48,277 nt of DNA, from NCBI GenBank assembly GCA_024232355.1, contig JAAEPW010000018.1, positions 1 to 48,277 of the forward strand, written 5' to 3'. Both the position numbers and the translations under genes were made by a program. Below are positions 26,128 through 33,996 of this stretch, one piece after another. This DNA is from Chloroflexota bacterium (GTDB lineage Bacteria > Chloroflexota > Anaerolineae > B4-G1). Below the pieces are notes generated by a model. The model was not told the DNA's origin. It searched no databases and saw only the letters and a list, made by a program, of their open reading frames with translations. Within the stretch, counting starts at the first letter, position 1. Each line of letters starts with the position of its first letter.

Positions 26128-27180
26128 ATGTGCGAGATGATCGACCGGCAAGATTTACCTCGTGTAACCTTTGGCATCATCGTCCTCAATGGCGAGCCTT
26201 TTGTGCGCTATAATCTGCGCGCGCTCTATCCTTTTGCGCACCAAATCATTGTCGTCGAAGGGGCCGTATCGACCGCAGCCAAAATTGCGACAGCCGATGG
26301 TCACTCGACCGACAGCACTTTGGAAACATTGTACCGCTTTAAGGCAGAAGAGGACCCAGAGAACAAGGTCCAGATTGTTGTCAAAGACGGGTTTTGGGAC
26401 GAAAAAGATGAAATGTCACAAGCCTATGCTCAGCGTGCTACGGGTGATTACTTGTGGCAGGTAGACGTGGATGAATTTTATCACCCCAAAGATATGCAAA
26501 TTGTTCTAGACATGCTGCGAGCTAATCCAGATATTGCGGCTGTCTTTTTCAAACAGATTTCCTTTTGGGGTGGGTTTGATTATTTTTCTGACGGCTGGTA
26601 TTTACGTCAGGCCCAGGGGCAAGGCCCTGGCATCATCCTGCGCTTGTTTAAATGGGGGTCTGGCTACCGCTACGTCTCTCATCGCCCGGTCACGATACAC
26701 GATGCACAAGAACAAAACCTGTGCCATTTAAACATGCAAACAGGACGTGAGATGGCCCGGCGAGGAATATTGATGTACCATTATTCACTGGTATTTCCGC
26801 GCCAGGTCAATGAAAAGTGCAAATACTATAGCGCCGCCGTCTGGTCTCACCGCTCCAGAGCAGCGCAACGGTGGGCCAACGAATCCTTTTTTCAACTAGG
26901 CCGCCCTTACCGGGTTCACAATGTTTATCGCTATCCCAGTTGGTTGGAGCGCTTTGTCGGCCCGCATCCTCCCCAGATTGACGCCTTGCGCAAGGATATA
27001 GAGGTCGGGCATATAAATATCACCTTGCGTCCCACAGATGATATTGAGCGGCTCTTGCAATCGCGCCGCTATCAGATGGGTCGGGTCGGGCTCAAAATGG
27101 TGGACCCTGTGGCGCGTTTACTCCTGCTTGCCTGGCGTCGCGGCCGGCGCTGGCTCGATCCCTCTAAAGGTCCAATATGA
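26128..27180 (+). CDS. Glycosyltransferase, GT2-like
   Basis: 350 residues. VTFGIIVLNGEPFVRYNLRA opens a GT-A domain, with EGAVSTA and the DxD-type QVDVDEFYHP at about 110-118. The C-terminal half has VSHRPVTIH and a membrane-proximal basic stretch. The acceptor is unknown. Its stop overlaps the following GT4 gene by ATGA, so they are probably translated together. Confidence 0.85.
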   Translation: MCEMIDRQDLPRVTFGIIVLNGEPFVRYNLRALYPFAHQIIVVEGAVSTAAKIATADGHSTDSTLETLYRFKAEEDPENKVQIVVKDGFWDEKDEMSQAYAQRATGDYLWQVDVDEFYHPKDMQIVLDMLRANPDIAAVFFKQISFWGGFDYFSDGWYLRQAQGQGPGIILRLFKWGSGYRYVSHRPVTIHDAQEQNLCHLNMQTGREMARRGILMYHYSLVFPRQVNEKCKYYSAAVWSHRSRAAQRWANESFFQLGRPYRVHNVYRYPSWLERFVGPHPPQIDALRKDIEVGHINITLRPTDDIERLLQSRRYQMGRVGLKMVDPVARLLLLAWRRGRRWLDPSKGPI

Positions 27181-28448
27181 GCACTATTGTGCATGTGAAC
27201 ACATTTGATACCGGAGGTGGAGCCGCGCGCGCTGCCTATCGGCTGCATACCGGCCTGCGCCAGCTTGGACACGCTTCGAAAATAATCGTGGCTGAACAGC
27301 GACTCAACGATCCCACAATTACAGCCGTATCTGATGGCTTTTCGCGTAAGGTGTGGCGCCGTCTGCGTTGGCGATATTTGCCGCTGCGTTTTGTGCGCTA
27401 TTGGATATCTCGTCCGACGGGATATACGCTTTTTAGTAGTGACTGTATGCAGTCTGTTGTGAATTGGCAGAAACAATTATCATCTTGTAATATAGTTAAT
27501 TTGCATTGGGTTGCGCAGTTTATCAATTACCGGGCTTTTTTTGCCGCTGTACCAAACTTGATCCCTGTTGTTTGGACGCTGCACGATATGAATGCTTTTA
27601 CCGGGGGATGTCATACTGCGCTAGAGTGTGAAAACTATGTGAAAAATTGCGGCGCTTGTCCCCAACTTGGTTCCAATAATCCACGTGATGTTTCATACAA
27701 ACTATGGCAGTATAAACGAGAAATCTATCACCGCATCAAACCTGGCCGGCTGCACATTGTCACGCCCAGTCGTTGGCTGGCGGCACAAGTGCAGCGTAGC
27801 TCTCTACTGCACAGCTTTGATGTTTCGGTGATTCCCAACAGCCTAGATACGGCCATTTTTGCACCGCAAGACCAATGGGCGGCGCGTGACAAGCTAGGTA
27901 TCTCGCAAGAGACCAATGTTATTTTGTTTGTTGCCAATTCCATAACCATCAAACACAAAGGATTTTCTTATCTGCTGCGAGCTCTGCATAACTTGCAGGA
28001 TATTTTCCTAGTTTCCTTAGGTGGAGACGCCCCGCAGATAGAGGCATCTATTCCACACTTGCACCTGGGGCGCATCACCGATAATCATCAAATGGCCCAG
28101 GCGTATAGCGCTGCAGACATCTTTGTCATTTCGTCTTTGCAAGAAAACTTACCTAACACGGTTATGGAATCATTGGCCTGTGGGACACCGGTGATTGGGT
28201 TTTCTGTAGGCGGTATTCCTGATATGGTACGCCCTGGAATCACCGGCTGGTTGGTCCCTCCCAAAGATGCCGATGGGCTGGGAGCAGTGATTACACAAGC
28301 TTTTCAGGAACCGTCTACACTGGAGCAAATGGCCATCAATTGTCGCCGTATTGCCGTGCAAGAATATGCGCTTGAGGTGCAAGCGCAAAAATATAGCGAA
28401 TTGTATCACAAAATGATGCATGATGAGAAAAATAGCCCACATCATTAA
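27177..28448 (+). CDS. Glycosyltransferase family 4 (GT-B)
   Basis: 423 residues. N-terminal VNTFDTGGGAARAAYRLH is the acceptor-side motif of WcaC-like GT4 enzymes. C-terminal SSLQENLPNTVMESLACGTP holds the EX7E nucleotide-sugar motif (E..NLPNTVMESLA) and GTPVIGFSVGG follows. Retaining transferase, sugar unknown. ATGA overlap at the 5' end; the last 29 nt overlap the next gene. Confidence 0.9.
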   Translation: MSTIVHVNTFDTGGGAARAAYRLHTGLRQLGHASKIIVAEQRLNDPTITAVSDGFSRKVWRRLRWRYLPLRFVRYWISRPTGYTLFSSDCMQSVVNWQKQLSSCNIVNLHWVAQFINYRAFFAAVPNLIPVVWTLHDMNAFTGGCHTALECENYVKNCGACPQLGSNNPRDVSYKLWQYKREIYHRIKPGRLHIVTPSRWLAAQVQRSSLLHSFDVSVIPNSLDTAIFAPQDQWAARDKLGISQETNVILFVANSITIKHKGFSYLLRALHNLQDIFLVSLGGDAPQIEASIPHLHLGRITDNHQMAQAYSAADIFVISSLQENLPNTVMESLACGTPVIGFSVGGIPDMVRPGITGWLVPPKDADGLGAVITQAFQEPSTLEQMAINCRRIAVQEYALEVQAQKYSELYHKMMHDEKNSPHH

Positions 28449-29304
28449 CCCTGTGCTTGTGAGCGAGTCATCAGACTTGTTCGTGGCGCAGCCCGTTACC
28501 TTTGAGACGATGAGAATGGCGCGGGAGTTTGCTGCTGAACAGGTCGAGGTTGACCTCTTTTCGACCCAATACCCCGAGGACAAACCCATCGCTCCTACTG
28601 ATTTCTACTGCACCCCAGACCTGGGAAAATCCGTGTTGGATCACGGCAATTTTGAAAAACCTCGCAATCTGCCCTTACTAAAAGACATTCTGGATCGTTT
28701 GTACCAGGCTACCGATGCGGAATACTTAATCTATACCAACGTAGATATTGGCCTGTTACCCCACTTTTATCTCACAGTCAACCAATTCATAGAAACTGGC
28801 CACGACGCTTTCGTCATCAACCGGCGCACCATATCGGATCGTCACCAGAGCGTCGAGCAGATTCCGATGATGTATGCCGAGGTCGGCAAATCTCATCGGG
28901 GCTGGGATTGCTTTATCTTTCGCCGTGATGCCTATCCTCAATACCAACTCGGTTCTGTTTGCATTGGCGCGGCGCGGGTTGGGTTGGTCTTGCTCTCCAA
29001 TCTGCTGGCTTGTGCGAGCAACTTTGTAGAATTCAAGGATGAACATCTGACGTTTCACATTGGTGACGAACGCAACTGGTTGAATAAGGCGTATGCTGAT
29101 TACGACGAGCATAATACACGCCAACTGCTAGACGCCCTGGAAACTCTGGAAAATAAAGTCGGTGCTTTCGAGCGCGACACGATCCCTGGATCGTTCATGT
29201 TCAGAAAACAAAGGTTTGGCCCACTCTATGACTTTTGGGTCCGCCACGTGTATTTGCCGATGGGCTTGTCACGCTTTCTGAACAAAATTATTGGAAGGTC
29301 ATAA
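28420..29304 (+). CDS. Putative GT-A-like glycosyltransferase of uncertain family
   Basis: 294 residues. YTNVDIGLLPHFY near residue 107 gives a possible DxD metal site, and RRTISD, RGWDCFIFRRDAYP and DEHLTFHIGDERNWL follow. The length and order fit a small GT-A transferase, but I do not recognise the family. The ATG lies 29 nt inside the preceding gene and lacks a clear ribosome site, so translational coupling is likely. Confidence 0.75.
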   Translation: MMRKIAHIINPVLVSESSDLFVAQPVTFETMRMAREFAAEQVEVDLFSTQYPEDKPIAPTDFYCTPDLGKSVLDHGNFEKPRNLPLLKDILDRLYQATDAEYLIYTNVDIGLLPHFYLTVNQFIETGHDAFVINRRTISDRHQSVEQIPMMYAEVGKSHRGWDCFIFRRDAYPQYQLGSVCIGAARVGLVLLSNLLACASNFVEFKDEHLTFHIGDERNWLNKAYADYDEHNTRQLLDALETLENKVGAFERDTIPGSFMFRKQRFGPLYDFWVRHVYLPMGLSRFLNKIIGRS

Positions 29305-30561
29305 ATGAGTACTCTCAAGACCATAATCCGCAAATGGGTTCGCAAACACAAACTACTTCGCAATGTACTCCGCAAGCTCTATCGCGCCGGACAATACTAT
29401 GCCGCGTGGGCTTTGGGCAAGTTCAGGCAAGACAAATTTCAGATTCTGTACGTCAACCCGAATGACATAACCTGTACCGTCTCGAGCGACGATGATACCC
29501 TGAAGGGGAATGCGGTATGGCATTTTGGCTCTGTCAGTGCTGGCGATTGGGATCTGAACGGTATCTCCTTGCGCGAACACGGAGACGTCTATACCATTCT
29601 AAACCAGCGCCTCAATCAAGGCATAGATTTTGCAGATATCCCTGAATTCATAGCACACGAGAGAGAGATTGAACGTGGTGCTATCATCGATAGCTGCACC
29701 ACACGCCACGAATACGTCGACAGGTGGCATAGCATAGAAAACTTGTATCACGCGATCCGCGACGGCAGCTACAAAACACAAGCGGAACTTGGGACCGATA
29801 ATTCACTCGACGAGATTAGAATTCAAATTGGCCGCAAAGGCGCTCTGCTCTTCGAGGAAGGACTGCATCGCCTGGTTATTGCTCAACTGCTGAACCTGGA
29901 ACAAGTGCCCGTCATCGTCACTCGACGCCACGCCGAATGGGCCAAATTACGGTCCAAAGTGATCAAAATCGCCGTTCAAAGAGGTTTCATCCACCAAACA
30001 TTCAATCACCCTGACCTCGATGGGATACCGAGGCTGTACGGGAACGAACTGCATGATAAAGCCATGTATGGGGATGACCGTTGGGGTTTCATCGTAGACA
30101 GTTTGCCCGTCACGACCGGCTCTGTGCTGGATATTGGCTCGTACTTTGGCTATTTTGCGCACAGGTTTGAGGCTCTGGGATTTGAGTGTTACGCTGTCGA
30201 ACCCGACCAGGAAAACCTGGCCGTTCTCACGCACTATCGCCAGATGATGGAAAAGGAATTCACAGTGTGGGAGAAATCCCTATTCGACATTAACCAGTTC
30301 GAGTTCGACATTGTTTTGGCACTCAACATCTTTCACCACTTGATCAAGGCCAGGCATGACTATGAACAACTGGTCGAGTTTCTTGGAAAAATACGCTGCC
30401 AGGCCATGTACTTTGAGCCACAACAGAACTCACAGGCTGCCTACAAGAGCTTTACCGATGAGGAGTTCATCGATTTTGTCATTAGCAACAGCGTGTTAAA
30501 TCACTCTCGCTTGCTGGGACGTGCAAAGGAAGGCCGAGACGTCTATTTGCTTACAGTTTAG
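29305..30561 (+). CDS. ParB-like domain fused to SAM methyltransferase
   Basis: 418 residues. The region 48-212 ends with FEEGLHRLVIAQLLNLEQVP and VIVTRRHAEW. This matches the ParB/sulfiredoxin N-terminal fold motif of the type G-HRLxxAxxLxLxxVPVxVxxRH. From about 270, VLDIGSYFGYFAHRFEALG and CYAVEPDQEN are the glycine loop and acidic residue of a class I methyltransferase. ParB-like domains can bind or hydrolyse nucleotides. Here, in a sugar locus, a substrate-activating or nucleotide-sugar-binding role is a guess. Only a single base separates it from the gene before. Confidence 0.8.
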   Translation: MSTLKTIIRKWVRKHKLLRNVLRKLYRAGQYYAAWALGKFRQDKFQILYVNPNDITCTVSSDDDTLKGNAVWHFGSVSAGDWDLNGISLREHGDVYTILNQRLNQGIDFADIPEFIAHEREIERGAIIDSCTTRHEYVDRWHSIENLYHAIRDGSYKTQAELGTDNSLDEIRIQIGRKGALLFEEGLHRLVIAQLLNLEQVPVIVTRRHAEWAKLRSKVIKIAVQRGFIHQTFNHPDLDGIPRLYGNELHDKAMYGDDRWGFIVDSLPVTTGSVLDIGSYFGYFAHRFEALGFECYAVEPDQENLAVLTHYRQMMEKEFTVWEKSLFDINQFEFDIVLALNIFHHLIKARHDYEQLVEFLGKIRCQAMYFEPQQNSQAAYKSFTDEEFIDFVISNSVLNHSRLLGRAKEGRDVYLLTV

Positions 30562-30584
30562 GTTACCTTTTCCCTATCGAACTT

Positions 30585-31775
30585 ATGCGCATTCTTTTTC
30601 TTACCTCACGTCTGCCATATCCACCTAACCGGGGGGATCGCTCACGGGTGTTCAACTTTATCAAGCATCTTTCGTGCGCACACGAGTTGAGTCTGGCATC
30701 GTTCATTGCCCACGAGTCTGAGCAAGATCACGTAGCGTCGCTGCAACCGTTTTGCCACGACGTGCGAATCGTAATGACGAGTCCCCTCCGCTCAGTAGTG
30801 GGAGGGCTATGCAATCTGTGGCGTCCTGATCCACTACAATCGCTATACTATCGTTCCGGGGCGATGCACCGGTTGGTTGATCAACTGTTGGCGGAAAATC
30901 AATTTGACACCATTTATGTACACTTGTTTCGGATGGCCCCCTACGTACTACATCGTCCCGACCTGTATCGAATTGTGGACTTGACCGATGTGATTTCACA
31001 AGAGCTGGCTCGTTCTATGCCTTATCGCGGTCTAGTCTCGCGCCTGGCCTACGGAATGGAAATGTTGCGCATTCAACGCTACGAACGCCATGTGGCCGAA
31101 AATTTTGAAGAGACTTGGCTAGTTTCTGAAGCCGGTAAGCGAGTGCTATCCAAGACCTGTTCGGCAAAAAACATTCAAGTGGTACCTATCGGCGTGAACG
31201 AAAATCGGCTATATCCAACAGGGCAGCCATACGAGTCGAACAGTCTAATCTTTGTTGGACACTTGCGCGTCTTTCATAATGTGGATGCGGTGATACACCT
31301 GGTGCAAGACGTGCTGCCACTCATTCGGCAACAGATACCAGATTGCACGCTCAAAATCGTGGGCGCTGATCCTGATCCACGCGTTCGGCGTCTGGCTAAC
31401 GACCCTGCAGTGACCGTGACAGGCTTTGTGCCGGACCTCAACAACTATCTCAACCGGGCTGCCGTTTTCGCTGCGCCGCTGCGATTTGCCGCCGGGGTGC
31501 AAACCAAAGTACTAGAAGCTATGGCGACTGCCAGACCCGTAGTGACGACCAGCGTGGTCAATGCCGGGCTGGGCGCTAAGGCTGGCCACGAATTACTCGT
31601 CGCTGATGACGCAGAGACAACGGCAAAGCAGATCGTTGCTCTGTTGCAAGATGCGCAGCTCGGGACACGAATTGGGCAAGCTGGACTCCACTTTGTGCAC
31701 CAAAAGTACAACTGGAACTGCGTCGTGCAGCGTATGAACGCCATCGAAGAACACCTTGCCGCAGAACAGAAATGA
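30585..31775 (+). CDS. Glycosyltransferase family 4, Stp1-like
   Basis: 396 residues. Begins MRILFLTSRLPYPPNRGDRS, as in the sugar-transferase subfamily associated with exosortase loci. The C-terminal domain has LIFVGHLRVFHNVDAVIHL, GFVPDL and the EX7E-like region AAGVQTKVLEAMATARPVV. No exosortase or PEP-CTERM gene is in the window, so only family similarity is claimed. Confidence 0.88.
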   Translation: MRILFLTSRLPYPPNRGDRSRVFNFIKHLSCAHELSLASFIAHESEQDHVASLQPFCHDVRIVMTSPLRSVVGGLCNLWRPDPLQSLYYRSGAMHRLVDQLLAENQFDTIYVHLFRMAPYVLHRPDLYRIVDLTDVISQELARSMPYRGLVSRLAYGMEMLRIQRYERHVAENFEETWLVSEAGKRVLSKTCSAKNIQVVPIGVNENRLYPTGQPYESNSLIFVGHLRVFHNVDAVIHLVQDVLPLIRQQIPDCTLKIVGADPDPRVRRLANDPAVTVTGFVPDLNNYLNRAAVFAAPLRFAAGVQTKVLEAMATARPVVTTSVVNAGLGAKAGHELLVADDAETTAKQIVALLQDAQLGTRIGQAGLHFVHQKYNWNCVVQRMNAIEEHLAAEQK

Positions 31776-31785
31776 GGCAAGCACC

Positions 31786-32919
31786 ATGACGATCTATCTC
31801 GACGTCTCCGCTGCCGTACACCGGCGCGCCGGCCTGAGCCGCTATGCCGAAAGCTTGACACGCGCCCTAGTTGCCGCTCACCCGGACCATTACGGCTTAT
31901 TCTACAATCAAGAGCGCAGCGTTGAACCACTGGTAGGCCTGGAACATCTCCCCGCCCGCACCGTCGCCCTGGGATACAAACCCTGGCGTATGCTCGTCTG
32001 GTTGGGACAATTAGCCCGCGTCGGTCTTGACCGATTTCTGCCCGGTGTCGAACTCTTTCACGCCACAGAACACCTCATATTGCCGTTGCGCACCGCCCCC
32101 ACCATCTTGACCGTCCACGACCTCATCTTTCGCCATATGCCGGATCACCACAAACCCCTCAACCGTTGGTATCTGAACCTGACCTTGCCTCTCTATTGCC
32201 GCCGCGCCAGCCATATCATCGCTGTCTCCGAATGTACCCGGCGTGATCTAGTCACCGCCTACGGTTTGCCGCCAGAGAAAATCACAGTGATCTATGAAGC
32301 TGCTGCTCCTCACTTTCGTGTGCAGTCACCAGAGACGCTCGTCGACGTCCGCACACGCTACAATCTTCCCGACCGTTACCTGATCTTTGTCAGTACCATC
32401 GAGCCACGCAAGAACCTGGCCCGCTTGTTGGCCGCTTTTGAAACCCTTTGGGCAGAGGGGTTGACTGACGGACTCGTTATCGTGGGCCGCCGGGGTTGGC
32501 TGTACGACAATTTTTTCGCTCAACTGGAACGCTCGCCCGCTCGAGACGCCGTCATCTTTCCCGGCTACGTGCCGGATGATGACTTACCCGCTGTCTATGC
32601 TGGAGCGCAGGTGTGTATCTTTCCCAGCCTCTACGAGGGCTTTGGCCTGCCTGTGCTAGAAGCAATGGCCTGCGGCACGCCCGTCGCCACTTCTTCTACC
32701 TCCAGTATCCCCGAGGTTGGCGGCAACGCGGCCCTGTACTTTGATCCGACCGATGTAGAGGAGATCACCAAGGTTACTCGTCGCATTTTGCGTGACACCA
32801 CTTTGCAAGAGAAAATGCGAGCGCAAGGGTTAGAGCAAGCTGGTCAGTTCTCGTGGGAGCGGGCAGCCAGTGAGACAAAGTCCGTGTACGACGCCGTGCT
32901 AAAGCGCGATAAAGCTTGA
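31786..32919 (+). CDS. Glycosyltransferase family 4, mannosyltransferase-like
   Basis: 377 residues from the ATG with GAGG about 8 nt upstream; an in-frame ATG 10 codons earlier overlaps the preceding gene. DVSAAVHRRAGLSRYAESL is the acceptor loop of WbaZ-type enzymes; TEHLILPLRTAPTILTVHDL, STIEPRKNLARLLAAF and FPSLYEGFGLPVLEAMACGTP (EX7E) follow. The sugar is probably mannose or a relative by subfamily. Its stop codon lies within a downstream -35 box. Confidence 0.92.
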   Translation: MTIYLDVSAAVHRRAGLSRYAESLTRALVAAHPDHYGLFYNQERSVEPLVGLEHLPARTVALGYKPWRMLVWLGQLARVGLDRFLPGVELFHATEHLILPLRTAPTILTVHDLIFRHMPDHHKPLNRWYLNLTLPLYCRRASHIIAVSECTRRDLVTAYGLPPEKITVIYEAAAPHFRVQSPETLVDVRTRYNLPDRYLIFVSTIEPRKNLARLLAAFETLWAEGLTDGLVIVGRRGWLYDNFFAQLERSPARDAVIFPGYVPDDDLPAVYAGAQVCIFPSLYEGFGLPVLEAMACGTPVATSSTSSIPEVGGNAALYFDPTDVEEITKVTRRILRDTTLQEKMRAQGLEQAGQFSWERAASETKSVYDAVLKRDKA

Positions 32920-32943
32920 CTTTTAGTCTGCCTGGGGTATGAT
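32916..32943 (+). promoter_or_regulatory. Internal promoter of the polysaccharide locus
   Basis: TTGACT (32916-32921) and TATGAT (32938-32943), spacing 16. The -35 overlaps the stop of the GT4 gene. It can drive the epimerase, Wzy-TPR, MraY/WecA-type and GalU genes apart from the long upstream transcript. Confidence 0.6.
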
Positions 32944-32948
32944 ATGAC

Positions 32949-32976
32949 GGTGTTGTTTCCATTCTCCAACAACACC
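32949..32976. promoter_or_regulatory. 9-bp dyad after the internal promoter
   Basis: GGTGTTGTT and AACAACACC form a perfect inverted repeat with 10 nt between, right after the -10 box. It could be an operator or a leader hairpin. Confidence 0.45.
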
Positions 32977-33010
32977 ATACCTGGAACGTCGGAAGAAAGG
33001 ATTAGTTTTG

Positions 33011-33985
33011 ATGCGCATACTCGTAACCGGTGGGGCCGGTTTCATCGGCTCAAACCTTGTGGACGTCTTGATGAAACAGGGACACGAGGTCACCGTCATA
33101 GATAACCTCTCTGTGGGCAAAGCCAGCAACATTGAGCACCACCTAGACAGCGATCGCTTTCACTTTGTCAACGACTCAATCCTCAATATGAGCACGTTAG
33201 AGCGGCTCGTCCGCCATACCGACCTAATCTACCATATGGCGGCTGTGGTTGGTCCCAAATATGTGGTGGATGACCCCCTGGGTACCATTGTCACCAACGT
33301 GCGCGGCACAGAGAACGTCTTGGAACTGGCCTATAAATATTGGGTGCGCAGCGTCATCGCCTCCAGTTCCGAAGTCTACGGCAAATCCATGGCGGTTCCG
33401 TGGAGCGAGGACGATGATCGGCTACTCGGTCCTACCACAGTCAGTCGTTGGTCCTACTCGGACGCTAAGGCGATTGACGAATACTTTGCCCTGGCCTATG
33501 CCAAGAAGGGCCTACCCATCTCTGCCGTGCGTTACTTTAACGCCTATGGTCCCCGGCTCGACCCCAAAGGATATGGCAGCGTCATTGCCCGCTTTATCAA
33601 CCAAGCAATAAAAGACGAGCCACTGACCGTGTACGACAATGGACAACAAACTCGTTGCTTCACCTATGTGTCCGACACGGTTGAGGGCACCATGCGCGCG
33701 GCCACTCTCAAAGAAGCGGTGGGGCTGGTTTTTAACATCGGTTCCAACGTCGAAAAGACCATTCTCGAACTAGCGCAACTGATCCGGCAGTTGACCGGTT
33801 CCGCGTCGGAAATTGTTCACGTAACTTACGAGGATGCTTTTGGCACACCTTTTGAAGACGTTGATCGCCGTGTGCCTGACGTAACTCGCGCACAAGAGAC
33901 ACTCGGTTTTTTGGCCCAAACCCCTCTCAAAGATGGATTGCAACGCACGTTGGCCTGGTTTCGAGATAAAAAGATTGAAAAGTAG
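33011..33985 (+). CDS. UDP-glucose 4-epimerase/UDP-xylose synthase-like SDR
   Basis: 324 residues from the ATG at 33011; a TTG one codon earlier is also possible, with AAAGGA upstream serving either. Rossmann motif GGAGFIGSNL, then SSSEVYG and YSDAK (YxxxK), RYFNAYGPR and CFTYVSDTVEG. A normal active site. Galactose, glucuronate or a decarboxylated product cannot be told apart from the sequence. It heads the last segment of the locus, 12 nt before the Wzy-TPR gene. Confidence 0.9.
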   Translation: MRILVTGGAGFIGSNLVDVLMKQGHEVTVIDNLSVGKASNIEHHLDSDRFHFVNDSILNMSTLERLVRHTDLIYHMAAVVGPKYVVDDPLGTIVTNVRGTENVLELAYKYWVRSVIASSSEVYGKSMAVPWSEDDDRLLGPTTVSRWSYSDAKAIDEYFALAYAKKGLPISAVRYFNAYGPRLDPKGYGSVIARFINQAIKDEPLTVYDNGQQTRCFTYVSDTVEGTMRAATLKEAVGLVFNIGSNVEKTILELAQLIRQLTGSASEIVHVTYEDAFGTPFEDVDRRVPDVTRAQETLGFLAQTPLKDGLQRTLAWFRDKKIEK

Positions 33986-33996
33986 AGGTTTACTCA

